From contig OW568883.1 of NCBI GenBank assembly GCA_938743325.2, positions 610,424 to 674,423 on the forward strand: DNA of 64,000 bases, read 5' to 3'. Under the pieces are notes generated by a model, which searched no databases, was not told the origin of the DNA, and saw nothing but the letters and a program-made list of their open reading frames with translations. A program made the position numbers and the translations under genes. Source of the DNA: Pycnococcus provasolii. Its lineage: Eukaryota; Chlorophyta; Pseudoscourfieldiophyceae; Pseudoscourfieldiales; Pycnococcaceae. Shown in pieces: positions 46,581 through 56,989 of the stretch. The first letter of the stretch is position 1; each line of letters starts with the position of its first letter.

Positions 46581-49500
46581 ATGACGAGCTCACCGGTCAC
46601 CTCCTCGCCCAAGGACGCGCACTCAACCCTACCGCCTACAGTGCCCAGCCACAACGCCAACAACGGCTCGGGCTCGGGGACGCCGCCCACCGTGCCCGCA
46701 TCGCCAGAGCGGCCTCGCGCGCACTCCGCGGCTAACCTCGGCGTGAGAAAGAGCCCGCCGGGAAGCATGGGAAATGTCAACGACAGGATTGCGACGCAGC
46801 CGCCGCTCAGCCACTCGAGCTCGGGTCTGGACACCACGTCCATGGCGTCACGGTCGTCGGCGGTTTCCACGTCGAGGGTGGAGCGTCTGCTCCAGGAGCG
46901 CCAGCTGCGCCGAAACAGAAGCAGCGGACTCCTGGCGTCGGACTCAGAGGACACGGGAAGCGAAGTGGACTTCAACGCGGGAGCGGGAAGCTCGACGAGA
47001 GGGTCGAGGTACCGCCTCATTATCGTCGCGAACAGGTTGCCGGTGAGCGCGACGAGGGGACCGGACGGAAGCTGGAGTCTTAGGGACAGCGTGAGCGGAC
47101 TCGTCGCCGGCCTGCGAGGTGCGGAGAAAAACTACGACGTCACGTGGGTGGGCTGGCCAGGAATGCACGTCACGTCTGACGCCGACAAGTCGACGCTAGG
47201 TGAGGCTCTGAACGGGCGCAGGTACCATCCCGTGTACCTCGACGAGAACCTCGTCGAGCTGTACTACAACGGGTACTGCAACAGCGTGCTGTGGCAGCTG
47301 TTCCACTACGTGACCCTGCCGCTCGAGACGAGGCTAGACGGCACGCAGACGATGAAGCACCAGTGGAACGCGTACATGACGGCAAACGTGAAATTTGCCG
47401 AGGAGGTGCTTCGCGTGTATCGCGAGGGCGACATCGTGTGGTGCCACGACTACCACCTCATGCTTCTGCCCAGCCTGCTCAAGGAGCGCGTTCCTGGAAT
47501 GAAACTGGGGTGGTTCCTGCACACGCCTTTCCCCTCGTCGGAGATTTATCGAACGCTGCCCCAGCGAGAGGCTGTTCTCCGAGGCGTTCTCAGCGCAGAC
47601 CTCGTGGGCTTCCACACCTACGACTACGCAAGGCACTTCGTCAGCGCGTGCACGCGCATCCTGGGCCTCGAGGGAACGCCGGAGGGCGTGGAGGATCGAG
47701 GGAGCGCGACGCGCGTCGCCGCATTTCCCATCGGCATCGACCCCGAGCACTTCACGAGCGCCCTGAACAAGCCGGAGGTGCGCAAGCAGATCGACGTGCT
47801 CAAGACGCGGTTTGCGGGCAAGAAGGTGATGCTTGGCGTCGACCGCCTGGACCCCATCAAGGGCATCCCGCAGAAGCTCCTCGCGTTCGAGAAGTTCCTG
47901 CTCGAGCGCCCGCAGTGGAGGGACCAAGTCCTGCTCGTTCAGATCGCCGTTCCGACGCGAACGCACGTCGCCGAGTACCAGAAGCTGCGCTCGCTTGTGC
48001 ACGAGATTGTGGGGCGCATCAACGGACGCTTCGGGACCATCGGTTCGGTTCCGATTCACCACCTCGACCGTGAGATGGGCATCGACGAGCTGTGCGCGCT
48101 GTACGCCGTGACGGATGTTGCACTCATCACGTCACTGCGCGACGGTATGAACCTCGTGTCCTACGAGTTCGTCGCGGCGCAGATTGACCAGAAAGGCGTG
48201 CTCGTTCTCAGCGAGTTTGCGGGCGCCGCGCAGAGCCTGGGCGCGGGCGCTATCCTCGTGAATCCGTGGAACATCGGCGAGATGGCGCTCGCGATCGAGG
48301 ACGCGTTGTCGATGCCGGAAAAGGAGAAGACGGAGCGGCATAGAAACAACATGAACCACATCAAGACGCACACGTCGGCGGCCTGGGCGGACAACTTCAT
48401 CAGCGAGCTGAACGACACGCACGTCGAAGCGGAGCTGCGTAGGCTGAAGATTCCGCCGATGATGTCGACGGACGTCGCGGTGAATGCATTCGCCAAGTCC
48501 AACTTCAGGCTTCTTGTCTTCGGCTTCAATGCGACGCTCACGCAGAAAGTGGAGAAGACTGGCATGCTCGCGAATCGATCTATCGATCACACGCGCGAGG
48601 TGAAGAAGGTGTCGCCTGAGATGAAGGCATTTCTACGAAGGTTGGCGGAGAATCCGCGCACGATCGTCGTCATCTTCAGCGGAAGCGAGCGCAAGCGTCT
48701 CGAGGAGGTGTTTGGCGACCTGCCAGTTTGGCTGTCGGCGGAGAACGGAGTGTTCATCCGCACGCCTCCGAATCACCCCGCCCTCACGAACGTCTTTTCA
48801 GTCAGCCAAGTCGTGGGGCGAAAGTCGCACGATGCCGGCAACCTAGGCAGATCTTCGTTCGAGCGAAGTCTGAGGCGAGCAAAGGGCGACGACAATTCGC
48901 AACGCGGCGGCAACTCCGCCTCAGCTGCTCTGAAGGCTGCGGAGAAGGCAGCGGTGGAACAGAAGACTTCGATAAAGGAGCACGAGGCTACGAAAGGTGG
49001 TGCGGAAAGGTCACCCTTGGGCGGTTCGCCGACGAAAGAGGCTGCGGCGGCGGATGGCGCAAACGTGGAGTCCAAAGAGCTTGAACTTTCATCAGGATGG
49101 TCCACCACGGTAGACAGCGCGTACAACATGGACTGGTTTGAAAGCGTGCGCCTGGTGTACGAGTACTTCACGGAGAGAACGCCGCGGTCATTTGTTGAGG
49201 CGCGCGAGACATCACTCGTATGGAATTACCGCTACGCCGACCAAGAGTTTGGACGCCTGCAGGCTCGCGACATGCTCCAGCACCTTTGGACAGGTCCAAT
49301 CTCCAACGCCGCGGTGGACATTGTGCAAGGTCTCCGAAGCGTGGAGGTGCGTCCCATGGGCGTGTCGAAAGGTGCGGCGATTGACCGTATCATCTCGTCG
49401 CTGCAGGTGGAGGAGAAGGTTGGCAAGGATACGTTTGTGCTCTGCGCAGGCCACTTCCTTGGACGTGACGAGGATCTCTTCGCGTACTTCGAGTCGAAAT

Positions 49501-49892
49501 GCGCGGGTGGAACGAAGTACGGAGATGTGCCGGTTCCCTCGCCGCTTGCAGCGGAAACACACCCTCTTCGATCGACACTTTCGTCGCAGGAAATTTTGAA
49601 AAATTCCATCTCGGAGGGGCAGGTGATACGCGATTTTGGATTTTCGAACGATACGTCTGGGGAAGATCTCACATCCGCCGCGTCGCTGCAGCGCTCACAG
49701 TCTGCGCGTCGCGATGTGGAATCCGACAGCGGGATTACTTACATTTGCTCGGAAAACAGCCTGTTCACTTGTACGGTAGGTCGCAAGCGATCGCACGCGC
49801 GGTATTACCTTGACGACTCTGAAGCAGTGAAGAATGTTCTGAAGCGGCTCGTGTCCGTGGTGCAGGCGGAGGAGACGGCGGAGGCAAGGTGA
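46581..49892 (+). CDS. TPS: Trehalose-6-phosphate synthase with degenerate phosphatase domain
   Basis: A 1,103-residue class II-type fusion. The N-terminal ~140 residues are Ser-rich and disordered. The GT20 synthase domain (~143-615) has ANRLPV, YYNGYCNSVLWQLFHY, CHDYHLMLLP, GVDRLDPIKGIP (the phosphate-binding Arg and Lys) and DGMNLVSYEFVAAQ, so UDP-glucose to glucose-6-P transfer looks possible. The HAD phosphatase domain (~640-1,000) lacks the DxDGT nucleophile: the site reads G648-F-N650-A-TL. The later GDD motif is also changed (AGHFLGRDEDLF). The phosphatase is therefore probably inactive. This is the reverse of many plant class II enzymes, whose synthase half is the impaired one. Start chosen at the first ATG. 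Confidence 0.9.
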   Translation: MTSSPVTSSPKDAHSTLPPTVPSHNANNGSGSGTPPTVPASPERPRAHSAANLGVRKSPPGSMGNVNDRIATQPPLSHSSSGLDTTSMASRSSAVSTSRVERLLQERQLRRNRSSGLLASDSEDTGSEVDFNAGAGSSTRGSRYRLIIVANRLPVSATRGPDGSWSLRDSVSGLVAGLRGAEKNYDVTWVGWPGMHVTSDADKSTLGEALNGRRYHPVYLDENLVELYYNGYCNSVLWQLFHYVTLPLETRLDGTQTMKHQWNAYMTANVKFAEEVLRVYREGDIVWCHDYHLMLLPSLLKERVPGMKLGWFLHTPFPSSEIYRTLPQREAVLRGVLSADLVGFHTYDYARHFVSACTRILGLEGTPEGVEDRGSATRVAAFPIGIDPEHFTSALNKPEVRKQIDVLKTRFAGKKVMLGVDRLDPIKGIPQKLLAFEKFLLERPQWRDQVLLVQIAVPTRTHVAEYQKLRSLVHEIVGRINGRFGTIGSVPIHHLDREMGIDELCALYAVTDVALITSLRDGMNLVSYEFVAAQIDQKGVLVLSEFAGAAQSLGAGAILVNPWNIGEMALAIEDALSMPEKEKTERHRNNMNHIKTHTSAAWADNFISELNDTHVEAELRRLKIPPMMSTDVAVNAFAKSNFRLLVFGFNATLTQKVEKTGMLANRSIDHTREVKKVSPEMKAFLRRLAENPRTIVVIFSGSERKRLEEVFGDLPVWLSAENGVFIRTPPNHPALTNVFSVSQVVGRKSHDAGNLGRSSFERSLRRAKGDDNSQRGGNSASAALKAAEKAAVEQKTSIKEHEATKGGAERSPLGGSPTKEAAAADGANVESKELELSSGWSTTVDSAYNMDWFESVRLVYEYFTERTPRSFVEARETSLVWNYRYADQEFGRLQARDMLQHLWTGPISNAAVDIVQGLRSVEVRPMGVSKGAAIDRIISSLQVEEKVGKDTFVLCAGHFLGRDEDLFAYFESKCAGGTKYGDVPVPSPLAAETHPLRSTLSSQEILKNSISEGQVIRDFGFSNDTSGEDLTSAASLQRSQSARRDVESDSGITYICSENSLFTCTVGRKRSHARYYLDDSEAVKNVLKRLVSVVQAEETAEAR

Positions 49893-50140
49893 AAGCCTTC
49901 GTATGTGCTTTTTCGTGTTTATATTTTTCTTCTTCTTTTTTGTATAATCTTTTTTTTTTGGTGATACACACTCTCCCGTCCATCTTTGAAATTTTGACCT
50001 ACAAAAGAAAACAAAAAACCCCTCCTATTCCACTCTCACGCTCACTCTCACATCCACACACCACACAACCAACGTAAAGTTTTGGTTCTCCCACAAATAT
50101 ATTTCCCAGAAAGCGCATTTTATTGTATTTTTCTCTCTCT

Positions 50141-51571
50141 CTATTGGAACATGCCAAACATCTCCTGCCTCTCCTTGTCGAACGTCTCCCAGTACTGGTA
50201 GATGATCGTCACCGCAAGCAGAATTCCCGTCCCCGAGCCGATGGCACCCATGAAGTCCGCAACGACTGTCAGAGCACCAATGCACATTCCTCCGAACGCT
50301 GCGGCGGTGGGAATGTAGCGGTTCAATTCCTTCTGCAGCGAGCTCTCCCTGTGTCCCTGCATGAACATCTGCTGCTCCTTGAGCTGCTTCGCGACGTCGC
50401 GCGCGCTCGAGCCGGACACCTCGATCCACGTCTTTGAGAAGAGCGCGCACGCGGTGAGCATAAAGGCAAGGTAGAAGATGGCATGCAGAGGGTTGGCGGC
50501 AATGTCGCTAAGGCTCGACGGCGGCGAGATGTAGTACACCAAGCCACCGACGGGAACGAGCTGACCGCTTTGCCCGTACTCAGCCTCCTGCCAGCGTCCG
50601 AGCAGCTGAACGAGGAAGTTTCCTCCATACCGCTTGTACAGCAGCTGCGAGATAAAGTACAGGTTGCTGACGAGCGCGCTCTGCAGGATGATGGGCATGT
50701 TCGACGTGTAGAACAGCTTGATGGGGTAAGAGCCCTGCTGTCCGCGTGCGCGCTTCGAACGCACGGGCAGGTCGACGCGGAAACCTTGGAAGTAGATCAC
50801 GACGAGGAACACGAGCACCGTGGCTGCAAGGTTGGTGATGTTCGGCAGGTTCGAGCGGTAGAAAGCTTCCTTGAGAGCCCGCACCTTGTCAGACCTCGTG
50901 ATGAGCAGGTGGAATAGCGCGATGACCGCGCCCTCGAACTCGATGCCACGTCCGCTGTTGATGGTCGTGGGGCTGAACGCCTTCCAGATGATGTTCTCGC
51001 AGATGTTCGTGGCAATGAACAGGCTGATTCCGCTTCCGAGTCCGTATCCTTTTTGGAGCAGCTCGTCGAGGCAAATGACGATGATGCCCGCAAAGAAGAG
51101 CTGCACGATGATGAGGATGGCGTTACCTGCGCCGAGCTCGCGCACGTCTCCGTACATTCCGCTGACGACGTACGCGACAGCCTCTCCGATGGTGATGAGA
51201 ACACCGAGAAGCTTCTGCGCGCCGTTCATGAGCGCGCGATCCTCCTTGATGCTGTTGTCCACCTCGATGATCTTCGAGCCCGCGAGGAGCTGCATGACGA
51301 GCCCCGAGGTGACGATCGGGCTGATGCCAAGCTCCATGGTCGTTCCTCGGTTACTGGCCATGATGACGCGCGCCCAGTACCACGGATCTGCGCCGTTGCT
51401 GTTTTGAATTCCGTAGAGCGGCAGCTGCGAGCAGACGAGGAAGATGAAGAGCGCGACCATGGTGTAGAGCACCTTTTCGCGGAAGGGCACCTTGCGATCT
51501 GCGGACTGCACCTCCGGCAGCACGGAGAGGAACGGGCGCACCAAGTGCAGCACGCGGAACCCGGAGGACAT
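50141..51571 (-). CDS. SEC61A: Sec61 alpha, ER protein-conducting channel
   Basis: A 476-residue, ten-helix membrane protein, the standard length for Sec61 alpha. [22 protein letters not shown] opens the protein, the plug region [20 protein letters not shown] follows, and the cytosolic loops used for ribosome docking include [23 protein letters not shown]. The end [23 protein letters not shown] is strongly conserved. It forms the translocon with the beta and gamma subunits. It converges with the trehalose gene (248-bp gap). Confidence 0.98.
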   Translation of the reverse strand: MSSGFRVLHLVRPFLSVLPEVQSADRKVPFREKVLYTMVALFIFLVCSQLPLYGIQNSNGADPWYWARVIMASNRGTTMELGISPIVTSGLVMQLLAGSKIIEVDNSIKEDRALMNGAQKLLGVLITIGEAVAYVVSGMYGDVRELGAGNAILIIVQLFFAGIIVICLDELLQKGYGLGSGISLFIATNICENIIWKAFSPTTINSGRGIEFEGAVIALFHLLITRSDKVRALKEAFYRSNLPNITNLAATVLVFLVVIYFQGFRVDLPVRSKRARGQQGSYPIKLFYTSNMPIILQSALVSNLYFISQLLYKRYGGNFLVQLLGRWQEAEYGQSGQLVPVGGLVYYISPPSSLSDIAANPLHAIFYLAFMLTACALFSKTWIEVSGSSARDVAKQLKEQQMFMQGHRESSLQKELNRYIPTAAAFGGMCIGALTVVADFMGAIGSGTGILLAVTIIYQYWETFDKERQEMFGMFQ

Positions 51572-52189
51572 TGTGGACGGGCGTATGTTTTATCTATGCG
51601 GGCGTTGTGCGTGCAGTGCAGTGCAGTGCAGAGCGCGAAGTTATGGCGCTGGCTGCTGTTTGTGTGTGCGTCGTCGAGTGCGATTGGTCCCCCCTAGCCA
51701 GGGCGAGGGAAGGGTTCGCTGTGTGCTGGGGGAGTGGGGGGTGGAAGGGGAAGGGGAAGGGGAAGGGGAGGGGGAGCCCGTTGTTGGTTCTTGTTCGCAT
51801 CGAGGGGTCCGCTATTCCAGGCGCAGCCCAGCCCAGCCGCCTCCGCTCAACGACTCTCCTTCGGGGAGGGGAGGGAACCCCGACGAACTTTCCTTTCCCG
51901 GGTCTGATTCTTAGGGTTTCGACAAAGACAAAGCAAAGCGGGTGATTTCTGGATTCGTCATCACGACAACCTGCTCTTCTTCGGGGTTCCAAATTATTCG
52001 GGATCTCGACGAGGCGGTTGTTCGGGGTTTATTTTAACCGCACGGGTCCCCCGGGTCGGCCCTTCCCTTCCCTTCCTCCTCTCCTCTCTCACGGTGGCGG
52101 CGGAGCTCGTCCCATCCCGTCCACCGGCTCCAGTCGAGCTTAGAGGCACTGTGCGCACACACTCACCGGCGCGCCGGCGTGTGACAAGC
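51572..52189. promoter_or_regulatory. Divergent promoter Sec61 alpha/U2A'
   Basis: A 618-bp shared region. It has a GTGCA microsatellite (about 51,609-51,632) and four closely spaced GGGG tracts at 51,747-51,775 (GGGGAA repeats) that could form a G-quadruplex on the plus strand. No gene is seen. Confidence 0.5.
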
Positions 52190-52858
52190 ATGGCAGCGGC
52201 TGGGCGACTCACGGCCGAGCTCATCACGAAGAGTCCGCAGTACATGTCGTGCACCGACGACTACACCTTAGGACTGCGCGCTCACAAACTCGCGGTCATC
52301 GAGAACCTAGGCGCGACGGAAAACCAGTTTGACTGCATAGACCTCACCGACAACGACATCACAAGGCTCGACGGCTTTCCGACGCTCAGAAAAGTCAAAG
52401 CCTTGCTAATAAGCAACAATCGCGTGCGTCGCATTACGCCCAACTTGGCAGAAAGACTTCCGAACCTGGAGACGCTCATACTCACGAACAACTGCCTCGC
52501 CGACGTCTCGGAGCTCACGCCTCTCGCCGCGTGCAAGCATCTCACGGTGCTCAGCCTCCTCGGCAATCCCGTCTCAGAGATGGCGCAGTACCGCCTGCAC
52601 GTTGTCCGACTTCTCCCACAACTCAAGTCGCTCGACTTCACGCGCGTGAAATCGGGCGAGCGAAAACTAGCTGCTGGCGTGGGCGAGCCTGGCGTCGGTC
52701 CGTCAAGTGCGCAGGCTCGCGGCGGTGGCGCCGACGCGAGTGATAACAGCGAAATGGCGAAAAGGCGAGCGGAGCTCAAAATTGCAATTGCGAACGCCAC
52801 TTCACTTGACGAAGTTACAAAATTAGAGGAGGAATTATTGGCACTACAGTCAGGCTAA
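52190..52858 (+). CDS. SNRPA1: U2 snRNP protein A'
   Basis: A 222-residue leucine-rich-repeat protein of the U2 snRNP, which binds U2 B'' and the U2 snRNA stem-loop. It begins MAAAGRLTAELITKSPQY, close to MVKLTAELIEQAAQY of known U2A'. HKLAVIENLGATENQFDCIDL, then ITRLDGFP, LLISNNRVRRI, LILTNNCL and the LRR cap YRLHVVRLLPQLKSLDF follow. The ATG chosen matches the family start; the upstream frame has none. Its presence implies a U2-type spliceosome even though genes here look intronless. Confidence 0.93.
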   Translation: MAAAGRLTAELITKSPQYMSCTDDYTLGLRAHKLAVIENLGATENQFDCIDLTDNDITRLDGFPTLRKVKALLISNNRVRRITPNLAERLPNLETLILTNNCLADVSELTPLAACKHLTVLSLLGNPVSEMAQYRLHVVRLLPQLKSLDFTRVKSGERKLAAGVGEPGVGPSSAQARGGGADASDNSEMAKRRAELKIAIANATSLDEVTKLEEELLALQSG

Positions 52859-53050
52859 GATCGCTCATTTCAGTACATTTTGGACATTTTGTACCACTTT
52901 TTTCTTCTTGTAATTAACAAAACTACACTGTGAACCATTCACACACTACCCGTACACACTACTGGATGTCTTCGGACTCGCCGCAGCCATAGCGAAACAG
53001 ACAAAAAAAATGTTAAAGTTTACATGCTAACTGGTCATCAAAGCAACCCG

Positions 53051-55864
53051 CTATGAAGAAAGACCCCAGCTAGCCAACGCCTTGCGAAAGTCAGGACTAG
53101 AGGGATCCAATGCGTCATTTTGAAAGGATCGTGGCCGTGGTGGACGACCGTGCGGGACATCAGCACCATCCAAGTCGTGCGATTTACTCTGCGCGGCTTG
53201 GCGGAGAGACGCAGACTCGTGCATCGCACGGTTGGCGGATGCGCGAGCAAGCCGCGTTGGCGTCAATGTCCCGTTGGGAACAGAAGCCGGACTCGTGATC
53301 CCGAGCTCAACCAAATCCGAGTGTTCGTCGAGCAGGCTCTCGAGTTCCTCGCGGTGCTTAGCAAGCCGACTTCTCAACGCCGAGCTCTCAATGGAGGCTT
53401 GTGTGCGCCGTGCGCGAGATGCAACCTGACTTGGATCCTGTGGCGGAGCAGGCAGATCATCGACATCTGGCACCTTCTGAAGACGTTCGAGTTCGCCACG
53501 CATGCGCATCATCTCGGCGCGCAACTCGTGAACCTCATCATCACGCACATGCACAGTGGAGGGAGGTGCCGACGCGTCAAATCCGCGAAATGCCACCGGC
53601 GCAGAACGAGGAGGAGATGTAACGGAAGGATTTGCATCCAAAGTGCCGCGCGCCTGTTGGGCACTTGCACTAGCAGAATCGCGTACGACGCTGTGAAGCT
53701 CCGCGCGCAGGTCGCTCCTCAGCTCACGCAATTCGTGTGCAAGGCTAGCCTCGCGCTCTCGTGTCGCCGCAGTAATGTCCGCACGTAGCTGCCGCATCTC
53801 CGACTCAAGAGCCGAGGAAGATGACACAAACGGCGCGACAGCTGCAATCCCTGCGGGTGTCGACCCCAATCCTGGGACGACATTTGGCACCTTCTGAAGA
53901 CGTTCGAGTTCGCCACGCATGCGCATCATCTCGGCGCGCAACTCGTGATCCTCATCACCACGCACATGCACAGTGGTGGGAGGTGGTGGCGGTGGCGGTG
54001 CAGGCAGATCATCCACATGTGGCACCTTCTGAAGACGTTCGAGTTCGCCACGCATGCGCGTCATCTCGGCGCGCAACTCGTGAACCGCACTCATCAAGTC
54101 GCCATTCGGCGCCGCGGGGGAGGGAGGTGCCGACGCGTCAAATCCGGGAAAGGCCACCGGCGCAGAACGAGGAGCGTTCCGTCGCCGACGACTTCGTTCG
54201 CTGCCTGGGACGAGCTGGCGTTGTAGAGTTCGTGACGCGGAAACGGGCGTTCCTCTGTAGCTTAGAAGGCCGCGCAACACGTTCGCCTCATCCTCGCCAA
54301 ACTCGTCGTCATCGAATTCGCCATCCTCGTCGTCGTCGTATTTGCTGACAACGAGACTTGAGGACACCTCGCGAACACGACGTAAGAAGTTCGGCGGAGG
54401 ACCCCCACTTGCCGATGGGTGCACTTCAAACTCCTTCGATTCCGAAACAAGCGGCGGCTTTGGCTGTGTGCGCATTGTGATCCTGGCCAACTCCTCCGCC
54501 CGGTCATTTGCGCGACGTGAGTCCGCCGCCGCCTCATCGCGACGCTGCAGCTCCTGCTGCACCGCGGCAACAATCGCCGCGTCACGCTCCGCCACATGCG
54601 CCGCCTGCATCGCAGTCAGCTGAGCTTTGGCCGCACGCTCCTCCTCGAGCATCCTGGCAAACTCCTCCGCCTGGTCATTGGCGCGACGTGAGTCCGCCAA
54701 CGCCTCGTCGCGACGCTGCAGCTCCTGTCGCAACGCAGCAAGCTCGGCGCGCGCTGTCTGAGCATTGTGAATCGCCGCGTCACGCTCTGCCACATGCGCC
54801 GCCTGCATCACAGTCAGCTGAGCTTTGGCCGCACGCTCCTCCTCGAGCAGGTTGGCTAATGTCTCCGCTTGGTCATTCGCGCGGCGCGAGTCCGCCGTTG
54901 CATCATCGCGACGCTGCAACGCCATCAACGCGGGCGCATGTGCGTACGACTGCGTCTGCGGCACTGCCCGCGTCGTCGGCGCCGCCTCGGGTGCAGGCAA
55001 CGCCACCAACGCGGGCGCAGGTGCGTACGACTGCGTCTGCGGCACTGCCCGCGTCGCCGGCGCCGCCTCGGGTGCAGGTAACGCCACCAACGCGGGCGCA
55101 GGTGCGTACGACTGCGTCTGCGGCACTGCCCGCGTCGTCGGCGCCGCCGCGGGTGCAGGCAACGCCACCAACGCGGGCGACGCTCGAGACGACCGTACCG
55201 CCCGCGTTGGCGCAGGTGCCGGCGCCGTCGAAAGCGTGATATCGAGTGACACCGCACCGTCGCCCTGCAGAAGCGAGCTCTGCCGTGCTGCCGCAAGCGC
55301 CTCGAGCTGTTCTCGATACGCGGGCCAGCGCTCAAGCCCCGCCTGGAATACCTCGCGCGGGATCACAAGGCACGTGCAGCCGCCTGCGCCTGCAGTCACC
55401 GTTGCCCACCGAGGTTCGCCCGTAAGCGCGGCCATCTCGCCAAACACGTCCCCTGCTGCCAGTCGTGCCGCCTGCGCTGCCCTCGACGTTCGCACGTCCG
55501 CCACACCGTGGGTAAGCACGTAGATATCGCCATTCAAGTCACCCTCACGGATGAGCACGTCACCGTGGTTTGGGAACGTCTGCGACCTGGTCAGCACGCT
55601 AAGACCTCTCACCAGTGCTTCCGGCGCACCACGGAACAGCTCGAGCTCACACAACTGGTCGTAGACGTCCGTCGTCTGCGAGGACGTCACATCCGCCCGC
55701 ACGTGCATGTGTGGCGCCAACGACCCGTGTCGTGGTACAAGCGCACCTTGCTGTGGCGGCGGGATGGATACGAGAGGAGTCACTTCTACGTCTGCGTATG
55801 CGTCACCTCGGCGCTTAAGGGCGTCAAGCACAACGGCCGGTGGCGCAAGCTTTCGAGCAGCCAT
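53051..55864 (-). CDS. Cyclic nucleotide-binding domain + repetitive coiled-coil protein
   Basis: A 937-residue protein. Residues ~70-195 form a cNMP-binding domain: LELFRGAPEALV, GDVLIREGD, YVLTHG and the phosphate cassette FGEMAALTGEPRWATV with its Arg. Three Ala/Pro repeats (VALPAPEAAPTTRAVPQTQSY, ~235-320) follow, then three ~45-residue coiled-coil repeats containing DSRRANDQAE, LEEERAAKAQL and QAAHVAERDAAI. Later come three more repeats with HELRAEMMRMRGELERLQKV. There is no kinase or channel domain. It is probably a cAMP/cGMP-responsive scaffold; partner and location are unknown. Confidence 0.75.
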   Translation of the reverse strand: MAARKLAPPAVVLDALKRRGDAYADVEVTPLVSIPPPQQGALVPRHGSLAPHMHVRADVTSSQTTDVYDQLCELELFRGAPEALVRGLSVLTRSQTFPNHGDVLIREGDLNGDIYVLTHGVADVRTSRAAQAARLAAGDVFGEMAALTGEPRWATVTAGAGGCTCLVIPREVFQAGLERWPAYREQLEALAAARQSSLLQGDGAVSLDITLSTAPAPAPTRAVRSSRASPALVALPAPAAAPTTRAVPQTQSYAPAPALVALPAPEAAPATRAVPQTQSYAPAPALVALPAPEAAPTTRAVPQTQSYAHAPALMALQRRDDATADSRRANDQAETLANLLEEERAAKAQLTVMQAAHVAERDAAIHNAQTARAELAALRQELQRRDEALADSRRANDQAEEFARMLEEERAAKAQLTAMQAAHVAERDAAIVAAVQQELQRRDEAAADSRRANDRAEELARITMRTQPKPPLVSESKEFEVHPSASGGPPPNFLRRVREVSSSLVVSKYDDDEDGEFDDDEFGEDEANVLRGLLSYRGTPVSASRTLQRQLVPGSERSRRRRNAPRSAPVAFPGFDASAPPSPAAPNGDLMSAVHELRAEMTRMRGELERLQKVPHVDDLPAPPPPPPPTTVHVRGDEDHELRAEMMRMRGELERLQKVPNVVPGLGSTPAGIAAVAPFVSSSSALESEMRQLRADITAATREREASLAHELRELRSDLRAELHSVVRDSASASAQQARGTLDANPSVTSPPRSAPVAFRGFDASAPPSTVHVRDDEVHELRAEMMRMRGELERLQKVPDVDDLPAPPQDPSQVASRARRTQASIESSALRSRLAKHREELESLLDEHSDLVELGITSPASVPNGTLTPTRLARASANRAMHESASLRQAAQSKSHDLDGADVPHGRPPRPRSFQNDALDPSSPDFRKALASWGLSS

Positions 55865-56323
55865 GGATGGCAGCGTCGGCTTTAGACTTGCGCTTGCGTG
55901 CGTCGTGTGTATGCCTGTGTGGGTGGTATTTGGAACGTTCCGTGCTATCGTCGAGGACTCGAGGGCACCTGATTAAAGCTGGAGTCAGGGAAAATGAATG
56001 CATGGCTTGGCCATTACTCGCACAGGACCATAAGTGGATCCCGAAAAATCGGCATCCCACCAACCAACCAAGTGTCAGTTATCGATATATGTATATGCGA
56101 AGCAGAGATGGCAGAAGCACGAGCGTCTCGGCGGCAAAACTCGTACACGGAAAATTAAAATCTTGCTTAAGCTTTTACTTTTTTCTTCAGTTGAGAAGTT
56201 ACAACCACACCCTGCTCCTCAACCTCCCTTTATCAAGTGCGTGACCACGCACGCACCGCTCAACGTGCGCGAACGCGTGCGCTGACCGAAGAATGACGAA
56301 AGTCTATGACTGGCGTTTCCATC
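55865..56323. other. Intergenic region, no gene seen
   Basis: 460 bp between two minus-strand genes, holding the promoter of the cNMP-binding gene and the 3' end of the Dpy-30 gene. Nothing further recognised. Confidence 0.45.
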
Positions 56324-56989
56324 CTACGGCTTGTTCTCGAGCACGTATGCAGCCAAGAAGTCAAACGGGTCTTCAGGACGAACCTTGACGAGCTCTCTAA
56401 GGGCCTTGCGCAAAACGGGAACCACACTGTCCTCCAAGTACTGACGAACGGGAATCGCCTTCTTAGAAGGGTCCGTCTTCATCGATGACGTAGACATCAT
56501 CGCAGGCGCAGCAGCCGCAGCCGGAGCGGGCGCTGCCTCCTCAGCCGCCGGGGGAGCCTCCTCCGCGGCAGGAGCCGCTTCCTCCGCGGCCGGAGCAGCC
56601 TCCGCTGGAGCAGCCTCCTCAGCTGCCGGAGCAGCCTCCACCGGCGCAGCCTCCTCAGCTGCCGGTGCAGCCTCCTCAGCTGCCGGAGCGGCTTCCTCAG
56701 CAGCGGGAGCGGCTTCCTCAGCTGCCGGAGCGGCTTCCTCAGCTGGAGCCGCCTCAGCTGCCGGAGCCGCCTCCTCCGCGGCCGGGGCCGCCTCCTCCGC
56801 GGCCGGAGCTGCCTCCTCAGCAGCCGGAGCCGCCTCCTCAGCAGCCGGAGCCGCCTCCTCAGCTGCCGGAGCCGCCTCCTCAGCAGCCGGAGCCGCCTCC
56901 TCAGCAGGCGGCGCCTCAGCCGGTGGTGCCTCAGCCGGTGGTGCCTCAGCCGGTGGTGCCTCAGCCGGTGGTTGTTCCGCGTCCGCCAT
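56324..56989 (-). CDS. Dpy-30 motif protein with long Pro-Ala-Glu repeat tail
   Basis: A 221-residue protein. The first ~155 residues are almost wholly PPAEA and PAAEEAA repeats, forming a negatively charged extended region. The last ~45 residues are a Dpy-30 dimerisation motif: RQYLEDSVVPVLRKALREL, then RPEDPFDFLAAYVLENK. Dpy-30 helices bind amphipathic helices in COMPASS methyltransferases, in A-kinase-anchoring-like scaffolds and in ciliary radial-spoke proteins. The tail is unlike histone-methyltransferase Dpy-30 and favours a ciliary or scaffold role; that is inference. Confidence 0.8.
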   Translation of the reverse strand: MADAEQPPAEAPPAEAPPAEAPPAEAPPAEEAAPAAEEAAPAAEEAAPAAEEAAPAAEEAAPAAEEAAPAAEEAAPAAEAAPAEEAAPAAEEAAPAAEEAAPAAEEAAPAAEEAAPVEAAPAAEEAAPAEAAPAAEEAAPAAEEAPPAAEEAAPAPAAAAAPAMMSTSSMKTDPSKKAIPVRQYLEDSVVPVLRKALRELVKVRPEDPFDFLAAYVLENKP

